From: Microbacterium sp.
Lineage (GTDB): Bacteria; Actinomycetota; Actinomycetes; Actinomycetales; Microbacteriaceae
NCBI GenBank assembly: GCA_029267645.1
Contig: JAJUIM010000044.1
Location: 1 to 10,382 of the forward strand
Direction of reading: 5' to 3'
Length of the DNA stretch: 10,382 bases
Shown here one piece after another: positions 1 through 6,647 of this stretch. Both the position numbers and the translations under genes were made by a program. Each line of letters begins with the position of its first letter. The first letter of the stretch is position 1. The notes below the pieces were generated by a model. The model did not search any database, was not told the origin of the DNA, and saw only the letters and a list, made by a program, of their open reading frames with translations.

Positions 1-651
1 ACGGCGCTCGGCGCGCGGTTCCTCAACGACTTCGGCGCGTCCGTCGTGCTGGGCGCGGCGGGCCTCGACGAGCTCGCCTCGGCCGATCTGTCGCGCCTCG
101 CGCCGCTGCCCGCGGGGGGCGTCACGGTGCTGAGCGACGTCACGAATCCGCTCTCCGGCACCAAGGGCGCGGCCGCCGTGTTCGGGCCGCAGAAGGGGCT
201 CGAGGGCGAGACGATCGAGCGCGCCGACGCGGGTCTCGCGCGCCTCGCCGAGGTGCTCGGCCGCGCTGACCTCGCCGAGACGGCGGGCGCGGGCGCCGCG
301 GGCGGCACGGGCTTCGCGCTGCTCGTGTGGGGCGCCTCGCTCGTGCCAGGCTCGGCCGAGGTCGCCGAGCTCACGGGCATCGCCGCCGACATCGCGGGCG
401 CCGACCTCGTCGTCACGGGCGAGGGTCGCTACGACGGGCAGTCCGAGGACGGAAAGGCGCCAGCGCACGTCGCGGCCCTCGCCCGCGCCGCGGGCGTCCC
501 CGTCGCGATCGTCGCGGGCGCGATCGACGGCGACGTGAGCCGCTTCGCGCAGGCCGTCTCGCTCACGGAGGTCGCGGGATCCACGGCCGCGGCACTCGCC
601 GACCCGCAGCGCTGGCTGCGCGACGCCGGCGAGATCCTCGGCCGCGCGTGA
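1..651 (+). CDS. Glycerate kinase, type II (GlxK/GarK family), C-terminal part
   Basis: The reading frame is open from base 1, so the gene begins left of the window; 216 residues are visible. Family members phosphorylate D-glycerate with ATP, usually to 2-phosphoglycerate, feeding glyoxylate, serine or sugar-acid breakdown products into lower glycolysis in the cytoplasm. The visible part carries the family's blocks in order: VTNPLSGTKGAAAVFGPQKG at about residues 47-66 of the fragment, GAGAAGGTGFALL near 97-109, and DLVVTGEGRYDGQSEDGKAP near 135-153, which holds the conserved TGEG-x-D-x-QS and GKAP motifs. Full-length members run to about 370-390 residues, so roughly the first 160 are missing here. 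The TGA stop overlaps the GTG of the next gene (GTGA), so the two are probably co-transcribed and translationally coupled. Family assignment is firm; the exact product (2- or 3-phosphoglycerate) cannot be read from sequence. Confidence 0.93.
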   Translation, partial: TALGARFLNDFGASVVLGAAGLDELASADLSRLAPLPAGGVTVLSDVTNPLSGTKGAAAVFGPQKGLEGETIERADAGLARLAEVLGRADLAETAGAGAAGGTGFALLVWGASLVPGSAEVAELTGIAADIAGADLVVTGEGRYDGQSEDGKAPAHVAALARAAGVPVAIVAGAIDGDVSRFAQAVSLTEVAGSTAAALADPQRWLRDAGEILGRA

Positions 652-1382
652 AGCGCGTCCTCGCCTGGGCGGGCGCCGCGCTCGGCGCACTCGTGGTCGT
701 CGCGGTCGTGGGCGTGCTCATCTGGAGCCAGACGGGCGTCATGGCGGCCGAGCCGGATCCGCTCCGCGACGTCACGGACGACCCCGCGATCGCGTACGCC
801 GACGGCGACGCCGCGATCACGATGTCGCCCGCGGACGGCGAGGCCTCGGGCCGCGGCCTCGTCTTCATCCCCGGCGCGAAGGTCGATCCCGCCGCCTACG
901 CGAACCGCCTCGCGAGCCTCGTGACCGAGGAGGGCATGACGGTCGTCATCACGCGGCCGTGGCTCAACCTCGCCTTCTTCGACCTGCGCCCGCTCGAGAC
1001 GTTCACGGACCTCGCGCCGGAGGTCGACGCGTGGACCGTCGGCGGCCACTCGCTCGGCGGCGTGCGGGCGTGCCAGCTCGCGGCGGGCGCGGACGCGCTC
1101 GTCCTCTTCGCGTCGTACTGCGCGACCGACCTGTCGGCGTCGGGCCTGCCGGTGCTCAGCATCTCGGGCAGCGAGGACGGGCTGTCGACGCCGCAGAAGA
1201 TCCGGGGCGCGGCGGGCGAGCTGCCGGAGGACGCCGTGTTCGCCGAGGTCGAGGGCGCCTCGCACGCGTCGTTCGGCGACTACGGCCCGCAGGACGGCGA
1301 CGGCACGGCAAGCATCGGCGACGACGAGATGAACGCCGAGGTCGAGCGCCTCATCGCCTCGTTCGCCGGCTCGTGGGGCTGA
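648..1382 (+). CDS. Membrane-anchored alpha/beta hydrolase
   Basis: The protein has 244 residues from a GTG start that overlaps the stop of the glycerate kinase gene. This start puts one hydrophobic segment (about residues 6-25, AWAGAALGALVVVAVVGVLI) right after a short basic N-terminus, so it is a signal anchor or uncleaved signal peptide and the catalytic domain is likely extracytoplasmic. A catalytic triad can be proposed: the nucleophile elbow GHSLGG with Ser135, an acidic residue after a late strand (SISGSEDG, Asp177), and His206 in EGASHASFGDYG. The family covers esterases, lipases and carboxymethylenebutenolidase-like enzymes, and nothing visible sets the substrate. A frame open further upstream is antisense-like, Arg-rich and non-coding, so the GTG at 648 is preferred although its ribosome binding site is weak. 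It ends only 3 bases from the stop of the opposing DUF402 gene. Confidence 0.88.
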   Translation: MKRVLAWAGAALGALVVVAVVGVLIWSQTGVMAAEPDPLRDVTDDPAIAYADGDAAITMSPADGEASGRGLVFIPGAKVDPAAYANRLASLVTEEGMTVVITRPWLNLAFFDLRPLETFTDLAPEVDAWTVGGHSLGGVRACQLAAGADALVLFASYCATDLSASGLPVLSISGSEDGLSTPQKIRGAAGELPEDAVFAEVEGASHASFGDYGPQDGDGTASIGDDEMNAEVERLIASFAGSWG

Positions 1383-1385
1383 GCC

Positions 1386-1940
1386 TCAGAGATCCAGCTG
1401 CGCGAGCACGTCGAACCACGGGTGCGTCGTGGCCTCGTTGAACGGCGCGACGCGATCCGTGACGCGCTGCTTGAGGTCGGCCGTCACCTTCTCGAGCCGG
1501 TTGACGACGTGCAGGGGGTACCCGTATTCGACGCGGTGCTCCTCCCACTCGTCCTCGTCGTCGATGTAGATGCCGCGCTGATCCGTGCGGCGCACGACGT
1601 CGAGATCCATGTCGATCGCGGTCGGCTGCTCGTCGTCCCAGCGGGCGTCCCACGCGACGTCGATGTAGATGCGCGTGCGCTGCGGCGGGGCGTTGACCGT
1701 GAGCACCCACTCGGCGCCGTGGTCGCTGCCCGGCTCGGGGTCGGGCAGCAGCATGACGCACGAGGTCTTGAGCAGCGTGTCGCGGCCCGGCCGGTGGCTG
1801 CGCCATCCGGCGCGCTGCCCGAACCAGGCGCCCCACTCGTCGCGGCCGAGGTAGACGACCTCGTGCACCCAGTGCGGTGCGCCGTCCCATTTGCGCCAGT
1901 TGATGAGGGTCTTCGCGCCGGGACGGATGGAGGTGCTCAT
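1386..1940 (-). CDS. DUF402-family protein, putative metal-dependent nucleotide phosphohydrolase
   Basis: The protein has 184 residues from an ATG at 1940. Its second half matches the DUF402 fold pattern: a strand ending IYIDVAW (residues 91-97), then AIDMDLDVVRR (108-118), then GIYIDDEDEWEEH (123-135), and a C-terminal helix. The spaced acidic residues (Asp94, Asp110, Asp112, Asp114, Asp128, Asp130) are where characterised DUF402 proteins, such as FomD and the Ntdp nucleoside tri/diphosphatases, bind divalent metal. A similar activity is plausible, but the substrate is unknown. The frame stays open antisense to menF up to about 3029, but that extension is not protein-like; the ATG at 1940 begins the conserved domain after about ten residues. 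A TATTGT box six bases upstream suggests a leaderless message; an AAGG also abuts the ATG, too close to act as a normal Shine-Dalgarno. The gene is divergent from menF (67-base gap) and convergent with the hydrolase. Confidence 0.85.
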   Translation of the reverse strand: MSTSIRPGAKTLINWRKWDGAPHWVHEVVYLGRDEWGAWFGQRAGWRSHRPGRDTLLKTSCVMLLPDPEPGSDHGAEWVLTVNAPPQRTRIYIDVAWDARWDDEQPTAIDMDLDVVRRTDQRGIYIDDEDEWEEHRVEYGYPLHVVNRLEKVTADLKQRVTDRVAPFNEATTHPWFDVLAQLDL

Positions 1941-1946
1941 CCTTCG

Positions 1947-1952
1947 ACAATA
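1947..1952 (-). promoter_or_regulatory. -10-like box (TATTGT) for the DUF402 gene, leaderless start
   Basis: On the minus strand TATTGT fits the actinobacterial -10 consensus TANNNT and ends six bases before the ATG, so transcription would begin at or next to the start codon. It is a clearly AT-rich patch in a very GC-rich setting. No convincing -35 box is visible. Confidence 0.5.
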
Positions 1953-1994
1953 TGGCGTGGCGCCGCTCTCAGGCGGAATGACAGCGGCGCTCAA

Positions 1995-2000
1995 TAGGAT
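1995..2000 (+). promoter_or_regulatory. -10-like box (TAGGAT) for menF, leaderless start
   Basis: TAGGAT is a good TANNNT -10 element and ends seven bases before the GTG at 2008, which would place the transcription start on the start codon. It lies in the 67-base divergent gap with the DUF402 gene, with the two boxes about 42 bases apart and facing away from each other. No clear -35 is seen. Confidence 0.6.
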
Positions 2001-2007
2001 CGAGGCC

Positions 2008-3267
2008 GTGACCGAACCGCTCTCGCTGCCGCGTCTGACCGCCACGACGCGGGAGATCGACCCCGTCGACGCGCTCGAGTTCGCGGATCCGTCGAGCCCC
2101 GTCGCGTGGACCCGGCGCGGCGACGGCCTCGTCGCCGCGGGGCCCGATCTGCTGCACATCGACGTGGGGGAGGACGGCCGCATCGCGGCGATCGCCGACC
2201 TGTGGCGCGCGATCGCGCAGTCGGCCGACGTCGACGACGAGGTGGGGGTGCCGGGCACGGGTCTCGTCGGCTTCGGCGCCTTCGCCTTCGACGAGTCGTC
2301 CGCGCGGCCGAGCACGCTCATCGTCCCGACGACGATCGTCGGCCGCCGCGCGGGGCGCGCCTGGATGACGAGGATCCGCGTCGCGGGCGCCCCCGACATC
2401 GCGGACCCCGCGCCCATCCCGCTCGGGCCGTCGTGGTCGGCGACCCTCGGCCCCGGCGCCATGGATCCCGAGCGGCACGACGCCGCCGTGCGCCAGGCGC
2501 TCGCGGCGATCGAGGCGGGCGAGGTGAGCAAGGTCGTCATCGCGCGCGATCTCACGGGCACGATCCCCGCCCACGCCGACCTGCGCCGCCTCGTGCGCTC
2601 CCTCGCCGCCGAGTACCCCGACACGTGGACGTACGCGGTCGACGGGCTCATCGGCGCGAGCCCCGAGACTCTCGTGACGGTGCGCGAGGGCCGCGTCTCG
2701 GCGCGCGTGCTCGCGGGCACGCGCCCGCGCGGCGGCAGCGTGCACGACGACGACATCGCCTCGGGCGAGCTGCAGGCGAGCGCGAAGGATCGCGCCGAGC
2801 ATCGCTTCGCGGTCGACAGCGTGCTCGAGGCGCTCGCGCCCCACACGACGAGCCTCGAGGCTGCCGAGCCGTTCACGCTCGAGCTGCCCAACCTGTGGCA
2901 CCTCGCGACCGACGTGCGCGCCGCGCTGAGCGACGGCGCCTCGGCGCTCGACCTCGTGCGCGCCCTGCACCCGACGGCCGCGGTCGCGGGCACGCCGACC
3001 GACCGCGCGCTCGCCGCGATCCGCCGCATCGAGCCGTTCGACCGCGGGCGCTACGCGGGCCCCGTCGGGTGGATCGACGGCGACGGCGACGGCGAGTGGG
3101 CGATCGCGCTGCGCGGCGCGCAGATGCAGCCGGCGGGCGAGGTCGAGGGCGAGACGCGATCCCTCACGGCGCACGCGGGCGGCGGCATCGTCGCGGGCAG
3201 CGTGCCCGAGGCGGAGCTGCTCGAGACGCGCGTGAAGTTCCGCCCCATCGTCGACGCGCTCGCCTGA
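2008..3267 (+). CDS. menF: Isochorismate synthase MenF
   Basis: From the GTG at 2008 the protein has 419 residues, normal for the family. MenF converts chorismate to isochorismate with Mg2+, the committed step of menaquinone synthesis. The C-terminal chorismate-binding domain is complete: AGEVSKVVIARDL (residues 170-182, with Lys175 where the general-base lysine of MenF/EntC lies), LAGTRPRGG (235-243), SAKDRAEHRFAVD (258-270, with acidic Mg2+/acid-catalysis candidates), LHPTAAVAGTP (320-330), YAGPVGWID (349-357) and AGGGIVAGSVPEAE (390-403). The domain would also fit a siderophore-type isochorismate synthase (EntC/DhbC); the adjacent menG and polyprenyl synthase favour the menaquinone role. 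The frame is open upstream to 1891, but that stretch overlaps the DUF402 start and lacks family similarity. The GTG follows a -10-like box by seven bases, so it is chosen as the start. Confidence 0.93.
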   Translation: MTEPLSLPRLTATTREIDPVDALEFADPSSPVAWTRRGDGLVAAGPDLLHIDVGEDGRIAAIADLWRAIAQSADVDDEVGVPGTGLVGFGAFAFDESSARPSTLIVPTTIVGRRAGRAWMTRIRVAGAPDIADPAPIPLGPSWSATLGPGAMDPERHDAAVRQALAAIEAGEVSKVVIARDLTGTIPAHADLRRLVRSLAAEYPDTWTYAVDGLIGASPETLVTVREGRVSARVLAGTRPRGGSVHDDDIASGELQASAKDRAEHRFAVDSVLEALAPHTTSLEAAEPFTLELPNLWHLATDVRAALSDGASALDLVRALHPTAAVAGTPTDRALAAIRRIEPFDRGRYAGPVGWIDGDGDGEWAIALRGAQMQPAGEVEGETRSLTAHAGGGIVAGSVPEAELLETRVKFRPIVDALA

Positions 3268-3332
3268 CGCGCGGGCCGCGGACGCCGCCGGAACGCGGGG
3301 CGCGCGCTCGCCGGATCCGCGGGCTCGCACCG

Positions 3333-3338
3333 TAGAAT
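3333..3338 (+). promoter_or_regulatory. -10-like box (TAGAAT) for menG, leaderless start
   Basis: TAGAAT lies in the 77-base gap after menF and ends six bases before the GTG at 3345. It fits TANNNT, and the spacing puts the transcription start on the GTG. This implies menG can be transcribed independently of menF. No Shine-Dalgarno sequence and no clear -35 are visible. Confidence 0.6.
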
Positions 3339-3344
3339 CGAGCC

Positions 3345-4058
3345 GTGAACACCTCCCGGCGCGCAGACCTCGACAAGGATCCGCGGAGTGTCAGCGGCAT
3401 GTTCGATCAGGTCGCGAAGCGATACGACCTGACGAACGTCGCGATGACCTTCGGCCTCGACGCGCTCTGGCGCCGCGCGACCACGCGCGCCGTGCGCCCC
3501 GAGCCGGGCGAGCGGATCCTCGACCTCGCGGCCGGCACGTGCCGCTCGTCGGCGTCGCTCGCGCGCACGGGCGCGCAGGTCGTCGCGGCCGACTTCTCGC
3601 CGGGCATGCTCGCGGAGGGCCGCCGCCGGTACGGCGACGTGCGCGGGCTGAGCTTCGTCGAGGCCGACGCCATGAACCTGCCCTTCGGCGACGCCGAGTT
3701 CGACGCCGTCACGATGTCGTACGGGCTGCGCAACGTGCAGCGGCCCAAGGTCGCGCTCGCCGAGCTGCTGCGCGTCACGAAGCCGGGCGGTCGCATCGTC
3801 ATCAACGAGTTCTCGACGCCACCGAACGCGCGCTTCCGCGCGCTGTACCGCTGGTACAACGACACGGTCCTGCCGCGCGTCGCGCGGCTCGTCGGATCCA
3901 ACGGCGACGCCTACGACTACCTCAACGAGTCGATCCGCGAATGGCCCGATCAGCGCGAGCTCGGCCTGTGGATGCGCGAGGCGGGATGGACCGATGTCAC
4001 ATACCGCAACCTCAGCTTCGGCATCGTGGCGCTCCACCGCGCCAGACGGCCGCTCTGA
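3345..4058 (+). CDS. menG: Demethylmenaquinone methyltransferase MenG/UbiE
   Basis: The protein has 237 residues, the usual UbiE/MenG length. It transfers a methyl group from SAM to the ring of demethylmenaquinone, the last step of menaquinone synthesis, at the cytoplasmic membrane face. Family marks are VSGMFDQVAKRYDLTN (residues 16-31), the SAM-binding region ILDLAAGTCRSS (58-69), VVAADFSPGML (79-89, Asp83 probably contacting the SAM ribose), FVEADAMNLPF (104-114), MSYGLRNV (124-131), the motif after VTKPGG (145-149), and the RWYNDTVLP segment (169-177). One oddity is that motif I, normally DLAAGTGT, reads DLAAGTCR: Cys66 and Arg67 replace Gly and Thr. Everything else is intact, so the gene looks functional, but a local sequence error or changed cofactor geometry should be considered. 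It lies between menF and the side-chain synthase and has its own leaderless-type promoter. Confidence 0.94.
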   Translation: MNTSRRADLDKDPRSVSGMFDQVAKRYDLTNVAMTFGLDALWRRATTRAVRPEPGERILDLAAGTCRSSASLARTGAQVVAADFSPGMLAEGRRRYGDVRGLSFVEADAMNLPFGDAEFDAVTMSYGLRNVQRPKVALAELLRVTKPGGRIVINEFSTPPNARFRALYRWYNDTVLPRVARLVGSNGDAYDYLNESIREWPDQRELGLWMREAGWTDVTYRNLSFGIVALHRARRPL

Positions 4059-4083
4059 CAGCGATCGACAGGCGGCCACCGGG

Positions 4084-4089
4084 TAGGGT
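4084..4089 (+). promoter_or_regulatory. -10-like box (TAGGGT) for the polyprenyl synthase gene, leaderless start
   Basis: TAGGGT lies in the 37-base gap after menG and ends six bases before the GTG at 4096, the same geometry as at menF and menG. It fits TANNNT but is GC-rich. A TCGACA at 4065-4070 resembles a -35 but is only 13 bases away, which is too close to be convincing. Confidence 0.5.
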
Positions 4090-4095
4090 GGACGG

Positions 4096-5157
4096 GTGAC
4101 TTCGAGCCCCGCCCCCACGGGCTCGCAACTGGCGAGCCGATTCGGTCTGAGCGACCGCATTTTCGCCGGCCGCGCGGCCCGCCGCCTGGCTGGAACGATC
4201 GAGCAGGGCCTGGAAGAGGTCGAGGCCGCGATTGCCGCCGAGCTCGGATCCGCCGATCCGCTCGTCGACGCGATGAGCCGCTACCTGTACGAGGCGGGCG
4301 GCAAGCGCGTGCGCCCCATGCTCGTCATGCTCACGGCGCAGCTCGGCGACGGCTTCACGCCCGCCGTGCGCGACGTCGCGGTCGCGCTCGAGCTCATGCA
4401 CCTCGGGTCGCTGTACCACGACGACGTCATGGACGGCGCCGACCGCCGCCGCGGCGTGCCCGCAGCGCACCGCGTGTGGGACAACTCCACCGCGATCCTC
4501 GCGGGCGACCTGCTGCTCGCCCGTGCGAGCCGCGTCATGGGCCGCCATGGCGACGCCGCCGTCGACCTGCAGACCGAGACCTTCGAGCGCCTCGTCATGG
4601 GCCAGGTGCACGAGACGGTCGGTCCGAGCGAGGGCGACGACCCCATCGAGTTCTATATCCGAGTGCTCGCCGACAAGACCGGATCCCTCATCGCCGCGGC
4701 GGCGCAGGCCGGCGCGTTCTTCGCGGGCGCCGACGACGCGTTCCGCGAGCCGCTCAAGCAGTACGGCGAGAAGGTCGGCGTCGCGTTCCAGCTCGCCGAC
4801 GACGTGATCGACCTGTCGGCGAACGCCGAGGACACGGGTAAGGTGCCGGGCACCGACCTGCGGGCGGGCGTCGTGACGATGCCGTACCTGCTGCTGCAGG
4901 CGAGCGACAGCGCGGAGGACCGCGATCTGCTGCGCCGCATCGACGAGGGCGTCGAGCGCATCCGCGGCGGCGAGGATCCCGCGATCCTCGACGGCGCGAT
5001 CGCCGAGCTGCGCGACCACTCCGCGACGGCTCGCACGAACGAGCTCGCGCTCTCCTGGACGAACGAAGCGGTCGAGGCGCTGTCGGCGATGCCGCGCGGC
5101 ACGGTGCGCGAGGCGCTCACCCGGTTCGCGCGCCAGCTGGCCGACCGCTCGAGCTGA
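4096..5157 (+). CDS. Long-chain polyprenyl diphosphate synthase (menaquinone side chain)
   Basis: The protein has 353 residues and belongs to the trans-prenyltransferase family (IspB/HepT/GrcC type), which condenses isopentenyl diphosphate onto an allylic diphosphate. Conserved blocks are GGKRVRPML (68-76), the first Asp-rich motif LYHDDVMDGADRRRG (106-120, Asp109, Asp110, Asp113), GQVHETVG (169-176), KTGSL (194-198) and the second Asp-rich motif FQLADDVIDL (231-240), followed by GKVPGTDLRAGVVTMP (248-263). The residues four and five before the first aspartate are Ser105 and Gly104. In this family small residues there leave the product tunnel open, while bulky aromatics stop growth at C15-C20, so a long chain is expected; the exact length cannot be read. 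Position after menF and menG makes the menaquinone tail the likely product. The GTG start follows a -10-like box by six bases. Confidence 0.93.
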   Translation: MTSSPAPTGSQLASRFGLSDRIFAGRAARRLAGTIEQGLEEVEAAIAAELGSADPLVDAMSRYLYEAGGKRVRPMLVMLTAQLGDGFTPAVRDVAVALELMHLGSLYHDDVMDGADRRRGVPAAHRVWDNSTAILAGDLLLARASRVMGRHGDAAVDLQTETFERLVMGQVHETVGPSEGDDPIEFYIRVLADKTGSLIAAAAQAGAFFAGADDAFREPLKQYGEKVGVAFQLADDVIDLSANAEDTGKVPGTDLRAGVVTMPYLLLQASDSAEDRDLLRRIDEGVERIRGGEDPAILDGAIAELRDHSATARTNELALSWTNEAVEALSAMPRGTVREALTRFARQLADRSS

Positions 5158-5178
5158 CGTTCGCCGCCACAACACAAC

Positions 5179-5185
5179 AGAAGGA
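5179..5185 (+). promoter_or_regulatory. Shine-Dalgarno site of fprA
   Basis: AGAAGGA ends ten bases before the ATG at 5196, a slightly long but usable spacing. It sets this gene apart from the three upstream genes, which lack such a site. The 38-base gap shows no clear -10 box, so fprA may ride on the polyprenyl synthase transcript. Confidence 0.6.
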
Positions 5186-5195
5186 TCCGCACCAC

Positions 5196-6569
5196 ATGTC
5201 AAAGCTCCGCCTTGCCATCGTCGGCGCCGGCCCTGCCGGGATCTACGCCGCCGACATCCTGCTCCGGACCGAGCGCAGCTTCGAGGTCTCGATCGACCTG
5301 TTCGAGCACCTGCCGGCGCCGTACGGCCTCGTGCGCTACGGCGTCGCGCCCGACCACCCGCGCATCAAGGGCGTCGTGAGCGCCCTGCGCGGCGTGCTCG
5401 ACCGCGGCGACATCCGGTTCTTCGGCAACGTGCGGTTCGGTGAGGACATCACGCTCGACGACCTCAAGCAGCACTACAACGCCGTCATCTTCGCGACGGG
5501 CGCCTCGCGCGACGCCGACCTCGACATCCCCGGCATCGACGCGAAGGGATCCTACGGCGCGGCCGACTTCGTCAGCTGGTACGACGGCCACCCCGACGTG
5601 CCGCGCACGTGGCCGATCGAGGGCACGCACGTCGGCATGATCGGCAACGGCAACGTCGCGCTCGACGCGGCGCGGATCCTCGCGAAGCACGCCGACGACC
5701 TGCTGCCGACCGAGATCCCCGCGAACGTGTACGAGATCCTCAAGGCCTCGCCCGTCACGGACGTGCACGTCTTCGGCCGCCGCGGTCCGGCTCAGGTGAA
5801 GTTCACGCCGCTCGAGCTGCGCGAGCTGGGCGAGCTGAACGACGTCGACATGGTCGTGTACGACGAGGACTTCGAGTACGACGAGGCCTCGCTCGAGGCG
5901 ATCGCGACGAACAAGCAGGTCAAGGTCATCGACCGCGTGCTGCAGAAGTGGCGCGAGCTGCCGAGCTGCAACAACGCGGGCGGCGAGGCGTCGCGGCGCC
6001 TGCACCTGCACTTCTGGGCGAAGCCGGTCGAGGTGAAGACCGACGCCGACGGCCGCATCACGTCGCTCGTGTACGAGCGCACGAAGGCCGACGGCGCGGG
6101 CGGCGTCGTGGGCACGGGCGAGCTTCGCGAGCAGCCGCTCGACCAGCTCTACCGCGCGATCGGGTACTTCGGCTCGCCGCTGCCTGGCGTGCCGTTCGAC
6201 GACCGCCACGGCGTGATCCCGAACCACGAGGGCCAGGTGCTCGCGGCCGATTCGAACGACATCCTGCCGGGCGTGTACGCGACGGGTTGGATCAAGCGCG
6301 GCCCCGTCGGCCTCATCGGCCACACGAAGTCCGACGCGATGGAGACGATCAACCACCTCGTGAACGACCAGGGCTCGTGGTGGCAGCCCGAGGATCCGTC
6401 GGAGGAGTCGATCCCGGCGCTCCTCGCCGAGCGCGGCGTCGCGTGGACCGACCTCGACGGCTGGCACCGCCTCGACGAGCACGAGATCGCGCTCGGCGAG
6501 CCCGAGGGCCGCGAGCGCATCAAGGTCGTGCCGCGCGACGAGATGGTCCGCATCTCCCGCGGCGAGTAA
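5196..6569 (+). CDS. fprA: Ferredoxin/adrenodoxin-type NADP+ reductase FprA
   Basis: The protein has 457 residues, typical of adrenodoxin-reductase-like FprA of actinobacteria. It is a cytoplasmic FAD enzyme that moves electrons between NADPH and ferredoxins, for example to supply P450s or other iron-sulfur partners. The N-terminal FAD dinucleotide fold shows AIVGAGPAGIYAADIL (7-22), followed by the family block LPAPYGLVRYGVAPDHPRIK (39-58). The NADP-binding fold shows MIGNGNVALDAARIL (148-162), with FGRRGPAQVKFTPLELREL (193-211) holding the Arg pair expected to bind the NADP 2'-phosphate. A C-terminal FAD block reads YATGWIKRGPVGLIGHTK (361-378). The ATG at 5196 is supported by a Shine-Dalgarno site and gives the correct N-terminus. 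It follows the menaquinone genes by 38 bases and ends 17 bases before a strong terminator. A direct role in menaquinone metabolism is not shown. Confidence 0.95.
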   Translation: MSKLRLAIVGAGPAGIYAADILLRTERSFEVSIDLFEHLPAPYGLVRYGVAPDHPRIKGVVSALRGVLDRGDIRFFGNVRFGEDITLDDLKQHYNAVIFATGASRDADLDIPGIDAKGSYGAADFVSWYDGHPDVPRTWPIEGTHVGMIGNGNVALDAARILAKHADDLLPTEIPANVYEILKASPVTDVHVFGRRGPAQVKFTPLELRELGELNDVDMVVYDEDFEYDEASLEAIATNKQVKVIDRVLQKWRELPSCNNAGGEASRRLHLHFWAKPVEVKTDADGRITSLVYERTKADGAGGVVGTGELREQPLDQLYRAIGYFGSPLPGVPFDDRHGVIPNHEGQVLAADSNDILPGVYATGWIKRGPVGLIGHTKSDAMETINHLVNDQGSWWQPEDPSEESIPALLAERGVAWTDLDGWHRLDEHEIALGEPEGRERIKVVPRDEMVRISRGE

Positions 6570-6586
6570 CCGCCCACAACCCATTT

Positions 6587-6642
6587 GGGTCGCCAAAAAA
6601 CCGGGGTCGCGGCTGCGCCGCACCCCGGCTTTTTGGCGACCC
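6587..6642. terminator. Bidirectional rho-independent terminator between fprA and the helicase gene
   Basis: Two 21-base arms (6587-6607 and 6622-6642) are inverted repeats with a single mismatch. The core CCGGGGT/ACCCCGG stem is flanked by A6 on the left and T5 on the right, so on either strand a GC-rich hairpin is followed by a U run. The 14-base loop holds a further 5-bp stem, GCGGC-TGC-GCCGC. The site ends 5 bases past the helicase stop and begins 17 bases after the fprA stop, as expected for a terminator shared by convergent genes. The outer GGGTCGCC/GGCGACCC part lies beyond the U tract and makes the dyad longer than termination needs. Confidence 0.9.
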
Positions 6643-6647
6643 TTGTG

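Noticed and set aside
1891..2007. N-terminal extension of menF to the ATG at 1891
   Set aside because: It would overlap the DUF402 coding start and its promoter, and it lacks family similarity. The GTG at 2008 sits at the right distance from a -10-like box.
1941..3029. Open frame on the minus strand that extends the DUF402 gene upstream, antisense to most of menF (547 codons in all)
   Set aside because: It mirrors menF codons in a GC-rich sequence with few stops. Its composition is Ser/Arg/Ala-rich with no family similarity, and the conserved DUF402 protein begins at the ATG at 1940.
3268..3344. GC-rich inverted-repeat-like sequence after menF as a possible terminator
   Set aside because: No clean stem of adequate length and no T run is present; the short complementary pieces are what a sequence this GC-rich gives by chance.
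5199..6623. Long minus-strand open frame (474 codons) opposite fprA
   Set aside because: It is a shadow of fprA, rich in Arg, Val, Asp and His, with no recognisable motifs; fprA itself has every expected motif and a ribosome binding site.
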